NCBI RefSeq assembly: GCF_040436345.1
Contig: NC_133221.1
Location: forward strand, 29,822,508 to 29,886,507
Direction of reading: 5' to 3'
Source: Pagrus major
Lineage: Eukaryota; Chordata; Actinopteri; Spariformes; Sparidae
Length of the DNA: 64,000 nucleotides
Shown: piece by piece, positions 46,683 to 60,036 of the stretch
Numbering within the stretch: position 1 is the first letter of the stretch
Layout of the letters: the number at the start of each line of letters is the position of its first letter
Translations under genes and position numbers: made by a program
The notes under the pieces: generated by a model
What the model was told of the DNA's origin: nothing
What the model saw: only the letters and a program-made list of their open reading frames with translations
Database searches by the model: none

Positions 46683-47311
46683 ATAAGGAATGAGATGCGC
46701 TGACTGGCCCTGCGTTAGAGTCAGGATGCCGCAGTATGCAGCATGTTGCTGCTGACTCAAGCTGACACTGAGCTGGCAAAGACAAAATCTAAGGGTTCAG
46801 CAGCCAATCACCTCCCAGACATTTGGGAGAACTAACTAAGTGACATTTGCATCTGCATCTGTGTGTTTGGTAAAGTGTGTTTCTTCATGTGTGTGACCTT
46901 ATGTGAGTGCTCCCATGTGCCTCTGTGAGTACTCACACACACACACGTGGCTGTGTGGATGCAGGGAGATGAGGACACAGCATCTCATAAACATTTAATC
47001 ATTACCCACATCAGTGACCTACCAAAGCTCACCCAGGCTTTACACTGCTGGAGAGGCTAAATGTAAACTGTACAGTATGATAGAGAGACATGTGGAGAGT
47101 GAGAGACATAGAGAGAAGGAAAAAAGCACATAAAGGGGAAGAAAGAGGGATTATTCGCCTCAATAGCTGCATTTCCTTCTCAGGAACTGTCCCCAGGGAC
47201 TAGGAACCTTTGGAGGAACTCAGTGCATTTCAACCACAGGGACCAGCATCTGAATTAAGTTCCAGGGGACATTATTGTCCAGGGGTAGTACTATCCAAAC
47301 AGGGAATTTAA

Positions 47312-47795
47312 CGGTGACTTATCATGCTTTTTTGATTTTTTCTTTGCTTCAGTATTTTATTGATGTTCTTGCACTTATTAAAGATCTTGAAAGTTAAAAA
47401 GGTAAAAGTCCACACCAAGAGAAGCTCCTCTCTCCCACAGAAAACACTGCTCCTGAAACGCCTCATCAGTAGTCCCGCCTTTAATACTGTGACATCACAC
47501 TGCATCACAGAGTTCACACAGTTGCATCATTTATGCCTAGCAGCTAGTTTGGCATGTAAGAATTGATTGAGCACAGCTTCTCTGTTGTTGTTAGTGGTGC
47601 TGGCTCAGGTGTGTGTTAACTGACCAATTAGAGGAGACTGGGTATTCAGGAGGCGGGGGAATACAGTGCTGTTGCACTGGACAGTATGATAAAGCTGATG
47701 TGTTTTTTGAGTACCAAAGCATGTAAACCTATTCTAGTAGTAACCAAAAATACAATTATGAACCTGAAAATGAGCATAATATGTGTCATAATATG
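47312..47795 (-). repeat. Dispersed 'gcataatatg' repeat
   Basis: One end is ggtgacttatcatgc and the other is gaacctgaaaatgagcataatatg. Inner blocks include gttgcatcatttatgcctag and cagctagtttg. On the - strand this order (gcatattatgctcattttcaggttc onward) matches a very common teleost repeat. Confidence 0.6.
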
Positions 47796-48623
47796 CCTCC
47801 TCCTCCAGCCACACACAAGTTTGTTTTTTCTGTTATAGAGCATATGACAGTTAAACCAAGGACAAAGCCAAGGCCAGGTTCTGTTTGTAGCCTGTGTAAA
47901 TGAAAGACACCTGCTGTAAGTCACCTTCCTGGTGTATCACCTTTACATGCTGTGTTGTGTCTCAGCCAACCAGGAGTGACTCAAATAACTCTGTTCTGTC
48001 CTTTTTCATACACTCACATACAGGCGGTGGACTAATGGAAATAAAGCCTTATACTGTTTTCTTTCTGCTGTGTCACTTCAGTAGCAGATTATTTATTCAA
48101 ATCCTATAACATTATCCACATGTGAGCTCTAATTTATCTCGTATGGTTCCTACTTGTGTGTGTGTGTGTGTGTGTCTACATGTATATGCTAGCTCTCATT
48201 CACAGTGCGTGTTTAAAGGGAAAGAACACTAATGCTAATGAAGAAAGTGAAAGTGAAAATAACAAATGATGTAATTTGAGTGATCTCACACTGAGATTGG
48301 AGACTAGATTATCTTCAACAAAATGTTTTACAAACTGGGATCGTGGGGTAACTGAATTGCATTATGTGAAGTGTAGGATCCAGAGGTTTTGGAGCAGTTT
48401 GCAAAATACCCTCTGATGGGTGTCCAGTGCCACTTTCAGGCAGAGTAGATCTACATCAGCCACACGTACCAAGTAGCTAACACAACATAAATTATACATG
48501 GTGGCATTTAGAGGTATTAATTATCCAATATTTATAGTTTGTACAACATCACTAGCAACATTGGGCAGCGGCTGTGGTACAGTACACATCAGTTGCTTTT
48601 TATTTGCTGCTTCCACAACCCAG

Positions 48624-48625
<2 letters not shown>

Positions 48626-48680
<55 letters not shown>
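48626..48680. repeat. (CA)n microsatellite
   Basis: About 27 AC units. A shorter TG run lies at 48155-48174. Confidence 0.97.
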
Positions 48681-48684
<4 letters not shown>

Positions 48685-49399
48685 GTCTCATTTCTCTTGA
48701 TAGCTTCCCATATTTAGATCTATCCTTAAAAGGATCAAAGCTCTGGGCACTACAGTTGGTACCTGCTGCTTTATATTATACTACCATTGAAGTCCCCATC
48801 AGTGTCTAGACTCACTGTGAACAATCCAAATACTAATGGAGTCGTTTTAATTCAAAAACAATATCAACCCCAGACCAGTGTAACAATACAGCAATTACAT
48901 AAAAACATGAATCCATTAATTCTAACAAATTAAAGTTGGAATACTACTTCAGCCATGACTAAAGCAAGATTAAAAGTTATTTACATTTGATGTGACAATG
49001 CAGATGTTTCACTGGGTCTCCTGCTTGTTCTGTTACACCATCTCCACCCCGATATTACAAAGAAGAAATAGCGTATGGGCCCTTTGCATTGAATGCATTA
49101 TATGTAATTTCTACAGCTAGAGGTCTCTCCAACAAAAAAAAAAACAACAACAAACATAACACATTACATTTGCTGATTGTTGTGTGGGGACAGTCGGGCA
49201 GAGTCAAGTCAGACCCTCTGGAGGAATAAACATCTGGAGTCGTATCAGATTCTGATCTGATCCAGAACCGTTTACAATGGGAGGAAAACTCAGAAATCAC
49301 TTCTTAACTTTTGGGCACTAAAAAGTAGATTTATCTTCACTCCTGTTTATCAACCTGACTGCAGGAATTACTGGAGGTGACCTCTATTGTCAGGTGTTT

Positions 49400-49650
49400 A
49401 TGATCTGTGATGTTGACTGCTGACTGGAGCTGGAGGGGAAATCTACTTTACTTCATGAACGTAATGTCACAGAGAGAAGAGAGAGAACCAGAATCTTGGT
49501 AAGTGCTGAGTTCATTACGAGGTTGACATGAATTCAAACACACAGACACACACACCCTCAGTGCGTGCCTTTGCTTGCTATCTTACGGCTAATGTACAGC
49601 AAAGTAATCTGGCTGTTCAGTGCGAATAAACACTGAGTCACTACCTGATG
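49400..49650 (+). repeat. Dispersed repeat, copy 2 (related to 5570-5830)
   Basis: Shares ggtaagtgctgag, an acacacaccc run, gcttgctatcttacggct and aatctggctgttc with the copy in sdcbp2 intron 1, in the same orientation. Confidence 0.45.
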
Positions 49651-52600
49651 TGACTCAGGCACAAATGTTCACAGACGAGGTAGTGTTTTGAAGTTGTATT
49701 CATTCGACATTTAGTCTCGTTAGCAGACTTCCTTCCTCACTCTCTGACTTTCCTGGAGGTTATAGCGACAGACGACCAAATAAAACGCTCCGTTACCTTG
49801 AATGACCCTGGGATGTAATGTATGTATGATGTGTATGTATATGATGTGTATGTATGAAGTACATAACTCAACAAAATATAGAACAGAGCTAAAGTCATTT
49901 TTAGACATTTTAGATAGTTCAGCTTCACTGAAGTTGTAAACACTGACACCCATTTTGACATGAGGGGGTGGCGGTGTAATTCGCAGGGCCTCCAACCAGA
50001 GTGGCGGACGCTTTGCTGAAGCAACGGCACAAAACATTAAAGATCTTTACTGCTATCATGAGAAGTGAGAAATATTTTCGGATCACTACGAAACGGTGGA
50101 CAAATCAGACCTTGCTGGCCCGCCACAGTCTAGGTAATTAATGGGAAACACTACGAATGTGTGCATGAACACACAGAAGTCAGACAGCTTTGAGTGCTTC
50201 ACTTATTTATCTGCCTCATTAAATCTAGAGTAAACAGGCCTAATGCCTCCAAATCCTGTTCAATTATGTGTCCTTCAGTTTCAATCAATTATCAGTCTGC
50301 TTAGTCTATAATAAGGTTATGCAACATTATAATGAATTGTCATGATCAATGACTGAATGAATCAAAGAGATGAAGATGAAACAGCGAGCAGGGGAGATGA
50401 ATTAGAACAAACCCGCAGCCAGTGCTCCAATTTGATTGGCTGGTGGGAGTTTTTAGATCAAAGCTTAGTGACGATTAAGAATGAGAACACACATGAAAAT
50501 ACATGCACACACACGGGCACGGATAAGAAGCATATACAAATGTATTGTTTATTGTGTAACACAGTTAATATAATATTGGTTTTCACAATTTTACTGTACG
50601 CAGTGTGACGTAGGCTTTGAAAGGCAGCATGTTCCCTGGCTGCTGTCACAACGGATCAAACCACATCACAGCACATCATACAGGATTTATTAAGTTAGGC
50701 CTGTTATGTAACACCATCCGCAGCCACAGACAGACAGTGAGGACGACACGCAAGCAGCATATATGCTGACAAGACAGAAACACTGAGCAGGTAGAGAGAA
50801 GAGATGTGATAGGGGGCGAGGGGGGAGAAAGAGGGTTGGATGGAGGGAAGGAGAAGAGAAAGGTAAGCCAATGAGGTGAAAGGAAGATGCGCATGAGGAA
50901 GGTGAGAAAGTGGAGACAGACAAGAGGAGTAGGAGTAGATGAGGAAGGGATGCTGATAGATGGAGGATGGACAGCACTCTTTTGTGAAGTGTGATTATCC
51001 GGACACACACAGAGCTGTGGAAAAGCACGATTAGACACACACAGTCATTGTTCATCCCCCTCTGTGAATGCTGCAGAGGAGACACTGTGGTTTCTCTTCT
51101 GAAAGACAGTGTGTCCTTGCTATCTAGGATGATATGACCTTGACTAATCCCTGGAGATAAAAAAACCAAATGTTCTGCAGAGTTAGAGCGTGCATGTTTG
51201 TGTGTGAAAGTCCAGATGTTGTATACAACTGTGACTTGAGAGCACAGCTAATGGTTACAACACAACATAATGCAAGGAAGGAGTTTAGATGCAGAGATGC
51301 AAGGAGGTAGTAAAGCCCCCCTCCTCATCCAGACCGAGCAGACTGCAGTGGTAAAGCAACTCACGACTTGAACCCCATTGGTTGGGCAGGGTGGGGGAGG
51401 AGGGGGTGTGTATGAGAAAGCATGACTCACACAAGCTGAAAGTCTCCTTGCGCATTCCCATCTGACAAACAGAGATTAAAGACTGTTAGCAGCCCCAGGG
51501 TTAACAACACTGAGTCACTGCTGTTAATCCAGGGACTCCATTCAACACTCATGGATGTGTTTGGGTGAGTGTTGCTCATCCAAAGCCCCGCTGGTCCTTT
51601 TCAGCACTTTTTTCTGTCTGGTGTTTGGACACTGATCAGTGCGAGGCAGTCATTACCTTCTGTGTGTATTCTCTGTTCTCCCTCTGTGTTATGTTATATC
51701 ATGCAGAGGTCAACACTGTGCTTAGTCAGGGGGATGTGGAATGCTGTACATCAGCAACCTGTCATCGTGTACCTCGCTGACCATTTGCTGTCACCGTTCA
51801 TTGTTTACTGTAACAGACATGTCATAAGAAATTTTAAGAAATGTCATTTAGAAAGGTCACTCAAGAACTCTACTATTCTATTACAATAAACCTAATCAGC
51901 AGGGCTGTAACGTAAGATGATACATAATGTCATTTTTTCTAGTGTTTTTAAATTACAATTGATGATGCAGAAAATAACATTACAGATATCAACCATTAAG
52001 CATTTTCTGTCAGAATTCTATAAAATAGTTTGACATTTTAGAAAATATGCAAAGAGCAAACAAAGTGCCCTCTTGCCCCTCAGAGCAGAGTTACAAGGAG
52101 TACTGGTCTATTTAAATACACACGACTGGATATTTCCAATAAGACGTCTTCAGCTTGCGTTACCGTGGTAATCCTGGTGTTATTACAATGCCATTTGCCA
52201 TTCATCTGAAGGAGACAGAAAAGCATGGACACTCGAAATTTGCTCTCAACTTCACGCTAGCAATCATGTCAATACAGGGGCTCTGTGGAACTTCTGTGTT
52301 GTGCTGGAAGCCAGTCATTTGTCAATTTTAGCAAGGCCATTTCTAAACTAACGTTAGCTACTGTTAGAGGCACTGAGACGAGGTACTCGAGAACATGCAT
52401 AAAGTCATATCCTGGACTGGCGCGGAAAATCCAACCCGAGTCGTTCACAAAGAAATCCACAGTCCAGCAGCATTGAACAACTTCAACAAATTGTCCGAGA
52501 GAGAGACGGGGAAGGTCTCATTTTTCACGTCAGGTTACAATTCAGTCACAAATCAACACTAAAAAAGTATTTAGACATGAAAATTGCTACAAATAGTTAC

Positions 52601-52654
52601 ATAGAGCCCTTAAAATAAGAGAATAACAATGTAATGTTAGTTAGCTAGCTAATC

Positions 52655-52875
52655 ACATTAACATTTAGGGCATTTAGCAGACGCTTTTCTGCAAAGCGAC
52701 TTACAGTAATTTATACATACATTCATACACTGATGGCGGTGCCAACCAGCACATCAGGAGCAGTTTGGGGTTCAGTATCTTGCCCAAGGACACTTTGACA
52801 TGCAGACCAGCGGAAACAAACCAGTGACCTTCCGATAACAAGACGCTGGCTCTACCCCTGAGCCACAGCCGCCAA
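52655..52875 (-). repeat. tRNA-derived SINE (reverse orientation)
   Basis: On the - strand the head reads ggcggctgtggctcaggggt, agagccagcgtcttgttatc, then ggaaggtcactggttt, i.e. an A-box-like tggctcaggggtagag and a decayed B box. It continues with gtccttgggcaagatactga and acctgctcctgatgtgctgg-like sequence, and ends in the catttagcagacgctttt motif on the + strand. Confidence 0.75.
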
Positions 52876-54795
52876 TTAGCTACCGAGGCTACAAGCTATT
52901 GTTTTAGTCTGTAACAAAGTAAAGACCACAATACATTGAAATGAAAGCAAGGTCATATAGTCCCTCTGTATGAAGTGTGCCTCTGAAAAACATCTATTTG
53001 GAGGTCCATGTAGCCCTTACAATTTGCCCTACAGAATCCCAACAAGAATCGGGATTCGGAACGCTGTACACTGAGGCGAGAACGCACAAAAAAGGGAGGG
53101 GCAGGGGGGAGCTGTGTACTGCGATTGGGCCAAAGACTGCAGGGATGAAACAGCTAGGGTGGCTCTGTCCAAAGGAACAAAAAGTCTGTTAAAACTGCAC
53201 ATCACCAACTTGAAAAAAGGATTACAGATTGGATTTAGAAATTATAAAAAGTAAACAAGTCTGACTGTTGTGGCAACAAGCCAAGCCAGTCTCTCGCTTC
53301 AACAACAGTGAGTCCTGATAACTTCTTTATCTGTGATTCAATACAACATGAGAGTTGACTAAATGTCCACCTGCTAAAAGTACATTTTTGGGATTGTAAT
53401 TTTTGTTTCATTAATTTCACAAATAATAATCTTTAAGTAGTGACGTCTGACTTGTGCCCCCCTGGTCTAAGAAAGGCTGCTACTACAAACAAACAAGTGT
53501 TTCTATTCCTGTACTCAATCTCCCAAACTCCATAAGTTGTGAAGCTTTCATCTGATAATAAATCTCTCTCTATCTGACTAGATCTTCGTCTTTAATAAAA
53601 GATCTAGTTTCCTACGGTAAGGTTAGAATAGTTTAGGTGATGTTAGTTTGTTAATATGAATGGAAAAACTTGCTGGTAACCATGGTTGTTTATTAGCTGT
53701 AGCCAGGTTTGGGCCCTGAAATCCACAGCAGTTAAAAAAAAAGCAAGACACAACGGACTCCTCTGTGGCTTTCATATTAAACACAAAGGTGTTTTAAGAA
53801 ACTACAAAAAAACAACAACAACAACCGAAATCTAGTGAGTTCATGCTCCATTAATGCTGTTCATTTCCAGATAAAACAAACATATTACAGGTCCTTTTCC
53901 CTGTAGTCATTTTGACTTGTTGCAATAGTAACAGCACAGGTGTTAATAATATTAAGAAGGGCTCTGTTCCCAGTACACAATACCCTGAAGTACCCTTAAA
54001 ACTGAGGCAGCTAAATGGAATTCAAACGTCATTAGTTTTATTACTTACACACTTACTTTTCCTGCTGTGACATGTCTTTTCACTGCTGTCTCTTATGGCC
54101 CGGATAAGATAATGTTGTCTGCCTGGCACTGCGTCTTTATAGTGCTGTCCCCTGCCAGGATGACATAAACAGGACTACCAGGTGGTGCTGGCTGGTAGTA
54201 TTTGAGCTCCAGCTGCACATTCAGTCATTCATTTCTGTGTTTTTTCCCTGTGGACATTCACTGTGCTCATTTGTTTGACAAGTGAGGGCTTGAAACTTTC
54301 TTCAAAGATAATTAAAAACAAACTGGAAAGAGAGAAAGAGAGAGATAACACTGCTATTGTGTGTTTGTATAGTCTGTCCTCTTCCAGGTGTCCACAGTGG
54401 AGAGGAGATCATGTGACTCAGGTCTTTTCAGTTACACCAGAAGTTGCTCGAAGTCCTCCTGTTGTAATTTTACTACGCTGGTCTATTCTGTAAAAACAAC
54501 ATCTCGGTTGCTTCTTCCATTTTTCCCCTCTTACAAGTTTTTGGTGGAGTGTTTCCTTGTGAGCTACTAGCTTCTAGAGAGCTACCAGGCAGGGCAAATT
54601 TGTGACTTGTGATATTGCCATGTATGTACGCATGTTGTGTTTGCACAATTGTCAAGCAAGCAAAACTTGAATCACTGGAAGCATGCTAAAGAAATGCTAA
54701 GGCACATAAACCATAAACCACTCTATTTGGTTTTGAGCAGTTCATGTGCAGTGCTTGCTGGTGTAGACACGAGAGGTGTCACTATTTCGATTGTT
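52876..54795. other. snph intron, nothing recognised
   Basis: AT-rich sequence with a short gaaagagagagat purine run near 54330. No gene or repeat identified. Confidence 0.4.
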
Positions 54796-55134
54796 AAAGG
54801 GGCACTATGTAGTTTCAAACTCAGAATTGAATATTTACAATATTCATGAGGTCATAATACAAACTCAGAAATATATATTTTTTTCGATAACAAGCAATCT
54901 GTTCTTAGAGGAAAAGGTCTCCATAATACTGTTTGAAGCTAGAAAGGTGGCAGGGTCCGCCACATATAAACAAAGTAAAACTGAATGAAATTGTGTTGTC
55001 CTTTAAGGTCAGTGTGTTTATTCAGTCATGATAACAAAGGGAGTTTGTTTATTTAGGCTTAAAAAATCAGTCAATGAGGATATTTCTTTTTCTGATTAGA
55101 ATGTCCTCCCCAAAACTACAAAGTGCACCTTTAA
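54796..55134 (+). mobile_element. TTAA-bordered MITE family, copy 4
   Basis: It begins ttaaaggggcactatgtag and ends aaaactacaaagtgcacctttaa, so TTAA flanks both inverted ends. It is the cleanest of the four copies for its borders. Shares gtttgaagctagaaaggtgg and cagggtccgccacatataaa with copy 2. Confidence 0.88.
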
Positions 55135-57212
55135 ACAAAAATTATTCAAATACATTTCAATCACAACACCTCAACACTTCAAAGACGACACAGCTAGCAT
55201 ACTGGTAGCCTTCTGCTGCACTTCCAGACACGTATCCTGTATGCACGAAGAGGATCAAGTGACTGGTACCAGAGGTGACTCTGACAGTGTTGGAGATGTT
55301 GTGTTTATTTTCTTTTTCAAAGATCCTTTATTGATTTGTTTGGGAAGAGGGTTTACTCAGGACATTTTTGAGAAACGAATCTTTGTAACAAACTGAATCT
55401 GATCTCTTATTGTTCATGGTTGAATCCCTGAAGGTTGGATTTTTTGTTGAATCGTTTTTATTGGTGAGTATTACTTGAACTAGTATACTAGTATACACTA
55501 GTATAAAGTCAAACTGTTGTTATGAAATATCTGTAAATGACAGTTGCCAGGGCAAAAAACCTATGATCCACTGATCTTTACAAATCCAGATGTGACAGTC
55601 TAACAATGGCCTAACTTTCAGTTTCAACTTTTAACTGCGACCTTATCCTATTTGGAGAATTGTGACACAACTAGTAGACACTACATAGAAGGCTGACTGA
55701 GCTGTGGAATTACTCTGCTAATTGCTAAAGTCACCAAATTGACTACATGTTTAATGGAAAATATAAACCACATGAGCATACTGGACTGTAACCATTAGCA
55801 GCTCCACTTTCCTCCAAGCCTCTATTGCTCTACTGACATGCTTGTCCAAGAGTGAAAGTGCATTAGTGTAAAGCAGCATGTTGCTGGAGAGGAGAGAGCG
55901 TCAAGCACATACTCACGCATTCATCAGATCTCTCCTCAGTAAACACAGGCAGAAAAGAGCACAAACAGTGACTCTTGGTTTTCACAGTGTACACAGGTCA
56001 GGCCAATCCTGCAGAGTCACCCTGCTGCTGCAGCAGATGCAGACTGGCGTAGCTAAGATCCAGCAGAGCACAGCGATAAAGCTACAGCACTGCCCTTACA
56101 GGGCCATCAATCACCACAACAATAGGAACAGAGGGCGAAAGGGGAAACGAAGGGAGGGGAAGATAAAGCAAATTTCCCTAAAACTTGTTTACTGGCTTAA
56201 AATAAAGCCAATTAACTTTCTTACATCATAGTCTCACTGGATTTTGACACGATTTAGCCTCATTTGGCTGCAAGTTCTGGGTGAAATGCAAATGCCGTTA
56301 ATTTGACTAGTGAGGCAGTTTACACAGCTCTCTTATCAGAGATGAACCTCGTAATCTAAATCAGGTCGAAAGCTCAAAATATCTTTCTCCATGGGTTTGT
56401 CATTAGTGAGCCAAGCTGCAGCGATTAAAAGCATGCCAGAGTGCTGCTGCCTAAGTGATCACGCTAATAGTCTATGTGAACTATTTTTCTCAGAGGCAAG
56501 ACAAGCCAAGAGCAGTGATAACAACATGAAATCAATATTCACAATCACATTAATACCATGTGGGAGGAGACTGGAGATTATTAATCTCTTCATTCTCTGT
56601 CAGCATCAGGCGTTATTCATCATCGCACTTATAAGAGGAAGACAGTAAATCTTTTTTATCCTTCTCTTTAAAATAGTACAATATCCTCTCGGTAAATATG
56701 ATATGGCGAACGGTTGCCTGTTCACACATCCAGCAGTCACAGAGCAACATTAGCATTTAAAGTTTAAAGTGTTTCTGGCCATTGGATGAAGAGAGGTCCA
56801 GCATTCACTTTCTTTATGGTCTGTTTTGGTCTCCACCAACCCAAAATATGTCAGCTACAGGCTGGCCACTGCGATCATCAGACTGTCAATAACTTTGACA
56901 GTCAATTTTTGCTGATATTAGCCTCTGGCAGATATATTGGAGATAAATCATTATCGATGTATACATTGTCAGATATATGGAAACTGAAACTTAAAGGTGG
57001 TCACATGCCAAAAGCAAGCACTTATTGTATTTTATTGCATTGGTAAGTTTCCTTTATTGACTGACTTCCTGTGTAAAGTGTCACTCTGCCTGCCATGATC
57101 AGATTATGAAAAATTCTAAACAATTATGGATCATAGATATTTAAAGAGCATTTTGATTTCATAGAATTTTTTTTTAAAGCATAAACATTACTATGTATTC
57201 ATTTAAAATTAC
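55135..57212. other. snph intron, nothing recognised
   Basis: No coding exon or named repeat seen. A small self-complementary stretch, actagtatactagtatac, lies near 55480. Confidence 0.4.
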
Positions 57213-57590
57213 AGGTGTAATACGTAAGAATTGGCCACCTTGACTTCATACTCCCAACAAAAAGGGGCAGCATATCACCAGAGTAACTGCTCACTACTGC
57301 TGACTGTTTTCTGTTTATACATCCATGACTGTAGCTACTGTTAGCTTGTAACTTCAGTTAGCCGTGCAGCTAGCCGGACTATCAGGGGAGTGTTGGTATT
57401 TACACCGCTAGCACAGGAGATATGGATTGCAGATATGGATTGCCCCAAAGATATGGATTGCCCCACACCTGAAAACAGGTTTTCAGGTGTGGGGCTAGCT
57501 GGTTAGCATGCTAACTTCAGTAGATATCTCTTCAACACAATAAATACACATCTTTGAAAAAACCTCGAAATTGTTTTTCTTGATAATTTT
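57213..57590 (-). mobile_element. MITE-like element, 'ggtgcaatatgtaagaa' family, copy 2
   Basis: Begins aggtgtaatacgtaagaattggccacc and runs through gggagtgttggtatttacac and ggttagcatgctaacttcag, the reverse complement of the 39604-39930 copy. It carries a private insertion at 57418-57494 (three gatatggattgc units plus a perfect hairpin). Confidence 0.65.
57461..57494. repeat. Perfect 16-bp inverted repeat (hairpin, 2-nt loop)
   Basis: The arm ccccacacctgaaaac is followed by ag and then its exact reverse complement gttttcaggtgtgggg. It directly follows three tandem gatatggattgc units (57420-57460). Confidence 0.95.
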
Positions 57591-58671
57591 GGTTAATTTT
57601 TTTAATGTAATGAACTAAAATACTTACATACGAGCTTCATGTGTTTTGCTTATTTTGCTAGAAACATCGGGTGGGCCAAAATGAACCTTATAGGCCCTCC
57701 TTAGGCAGCACTGCTTAATAAGGTAACAAGCCAAAAACTTTCGAACCACTGTCATGTACCATAAAGAATAACTAAACCATCTCATTAAGCTCACTGCCAT
57801 TTCCAAATATCTTTTTTATTTATTTGACAGGGACATTCCACACCTCCTAGCTTTAGCTAAGTTACATCTGCAGCCCCTTAGCAGGAGACGACAAACTTGT
57901 CCTTTTTTCCCTCACAGCAACTCAGCTATTAGTAACACCATATTCAATGAATGTATAGTGCAATCAACTGAGATCTAAAGTGACGTGTTTTGACACTCAT
58001 ACAGGCTGAAACCCACTTAGATGAAAATGCTCTTCCTCCCCCTGCAGCAAGAGTAGCCATGGAGTTAAATGGTGTGATTAGTTTTGCAACTACAGTCCAG
58101 AGGAGAAGAATAGATACATGCTCTGCATGAAAGAGGAATGAAAAACAATGAAAAGGACAACAGAGATTTTGCCAAAATAAAGAACTGAAATGATCTGTTG
58201 TATATAGTCATGTGAGACCTTTATGGTTATAACTGTCAATGGAGTAGAAGGCAGAATTAGAGATTCTCCCATCACAGGCGCATCTGAGCGAACACCCTGC
58301 TGTGAAAATGACTGCCAAGTCACCATGGCGACGTTCAGTCCACCACTTGTGTGGAACGTGAGCAGGAGGAGAGCTGCCATTGGCTGAGAATACTGAGGAA
58401 CAGGAGGGAGGAGCCTGCGGCTGACAAGATGGCCATGCTGCAAAGGGCTAAAGTGACCTGTACTAAAGGACAGTAAATAACACAGAGCTTCCTCTTCAGT
58501 CGAGGCGTGTTGTGTTTCTGCTCCACTCACTCCTGCATTTCAAACACTGTGCAGACTGTATGTTGCCTCATGAATAAATAAAGGACCATATGCACGGAAA
58601 GTTTACTGAACAGGAGTATAGGTCACAGGCCAAGGGACCAAAGGTGTCAAAACGACATAACGATAACATAA

Positions 58672-59040
58672 CGATAACATAATGACTACAAAGAGAAACA
58701 AAACAACTACAAAGAGAAACAAGGTATCTACAAAGGGACTCAAAACAACAACAAAGATACATAAATGTCTACAAAGAGACTCAAAACAACTACAAAGAGA
58801 CATAAATGACTACAAAGAGACTCAAAAACAACTACAAAGAGAAAATAAGTAACTACAAAGAGACTCAAAATGACTACAAAGAGACATAAATGACTACAAA
58901 GAGACTCAAAAACAACTACAAAGAGAAAATAAGTAACTACAAAGAGACTCAAAACGACTACAAAGAGACATAAATGACTACAAAGAGACTCAAAACAACT
59001 ACAAAGAGAAACTAAGTAACCACAGAGAGACTACAAAGGA
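58672..59040. repeat. Minisatellite, ~21-bp unit with 84-bp higher-order period
   Basis: Units of the type actacaaagagactcaaaac repeat for about 370 bp. The phase marker cataaatgac recurs at 58801, 58885 and 58969, exactly 84 bp apart, so four subunits are amplified as a block. Open frames on the - strand through this array are composition artefacts. Confidence 0.92.
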
Positions 59041-60036
59041 CTCAAAGTGTCTGTTTAAATCAGGGTGTGGGGTGGGTCTGTACCCAGGGTCCATTGTCCT
59101 ATAATCCTTCCATGTTCATATGTATTTATTTAAGATTGCCTGTATGTAGTACACATCAGTCAGTATTAGTTGTCGAAATACATCATGTGGTTTGTGCCAA
59201 TGTTTTTGAGGAAGATCTGAGAATCTCAAACCAAAGACTACACTACCCTATACTACGGTACGTCCATTCATTTCTGGCTGTGTGGTGGGTTGTTACATTC
59301 AGAAACAGGCTTTTATATCACAAATGTGTTAGAGTAATGGCAGCAAATTCAATAAACTCAGAGTTAACCACATCCAGCCTCGTGCAAATTGGATAAGGCT
59401 TTGATATCATTAGAGAATCAGTTGCAATATCTGAAAGCCACAACAAGAAGAGCTGTGCCTCTGTTCTCTCTCAGGTGGGACGTGCGTTCCTGAAATACAG
59501 AAATGCTGCAAGGTCAAACTGCAGCGCCAGGCAACCTGTCACGACTTTGCTTCCTGCAAACATGGATGTCACTTACTTTGGCTCTGAGACACAGTGAGCT
59601 ATTTCTCCATGCAGGGCCGGGGGAGCAGTCAGGGGCGTTTCTATTCCCCAGTAGAAGTACGATTAGATATGTAGCCTGCTATGACGCTGACACCGGCGGA
59701 CAACATGCATCTGACGCCCCGCGATCCCCGGGGAGGTCCACGCTCAGAAATGGGCGCACAGGATGACAAGACGCGCAAACATCTGCCCGAGCGCACTGCG
59801 CAGCATCCATCAGCTGCGCCAAAATACACTGACAGGAAATAGCGCGAGCCTTGCGGAAGGCTCCAAATAAACACTAAGCTCCACGCATTTCCTGCACGGT
59901 TACTCCATTCATACATCATCGATCCTTGATGCACAGCGCACTCTCTCCACTACAGAGGCGCATCGTCCGCAAAATGACAGCTCCGCCGCGGCCAGTGGCT
60001 CTGATGATGTCAATGACAAACTCGGGCCTCGCTTAC

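Larger units (their letters stand above)
46551..60036 (-). other. snph: snph putative intron 1
   Basis: A 13.5-kb interval between the putative leader exon and the start-codon exon. It contains microsatellites, dispersed repeats, MITE copy 4, a hairpin and an 84-bp-period minisatellite. I recognised no further protein-coding exon on either strand. Confidence 0.45.

Noticed and set aside
50676..51169. Two long overlapping - strand frames, Ser/Pro/Leu-rich
   Set aside because: They translate a purine-rich + strand tract (gagaagagaaagg type); low complexity, and no conserved motif or splice context.
58568..58952. Hydrophobic LFVVVLSLFV-type open frames on the - strand
   Set aside because: They are translations of the 21-bp minisatellite in frames lacking stops; no start context, splice sites or homology.
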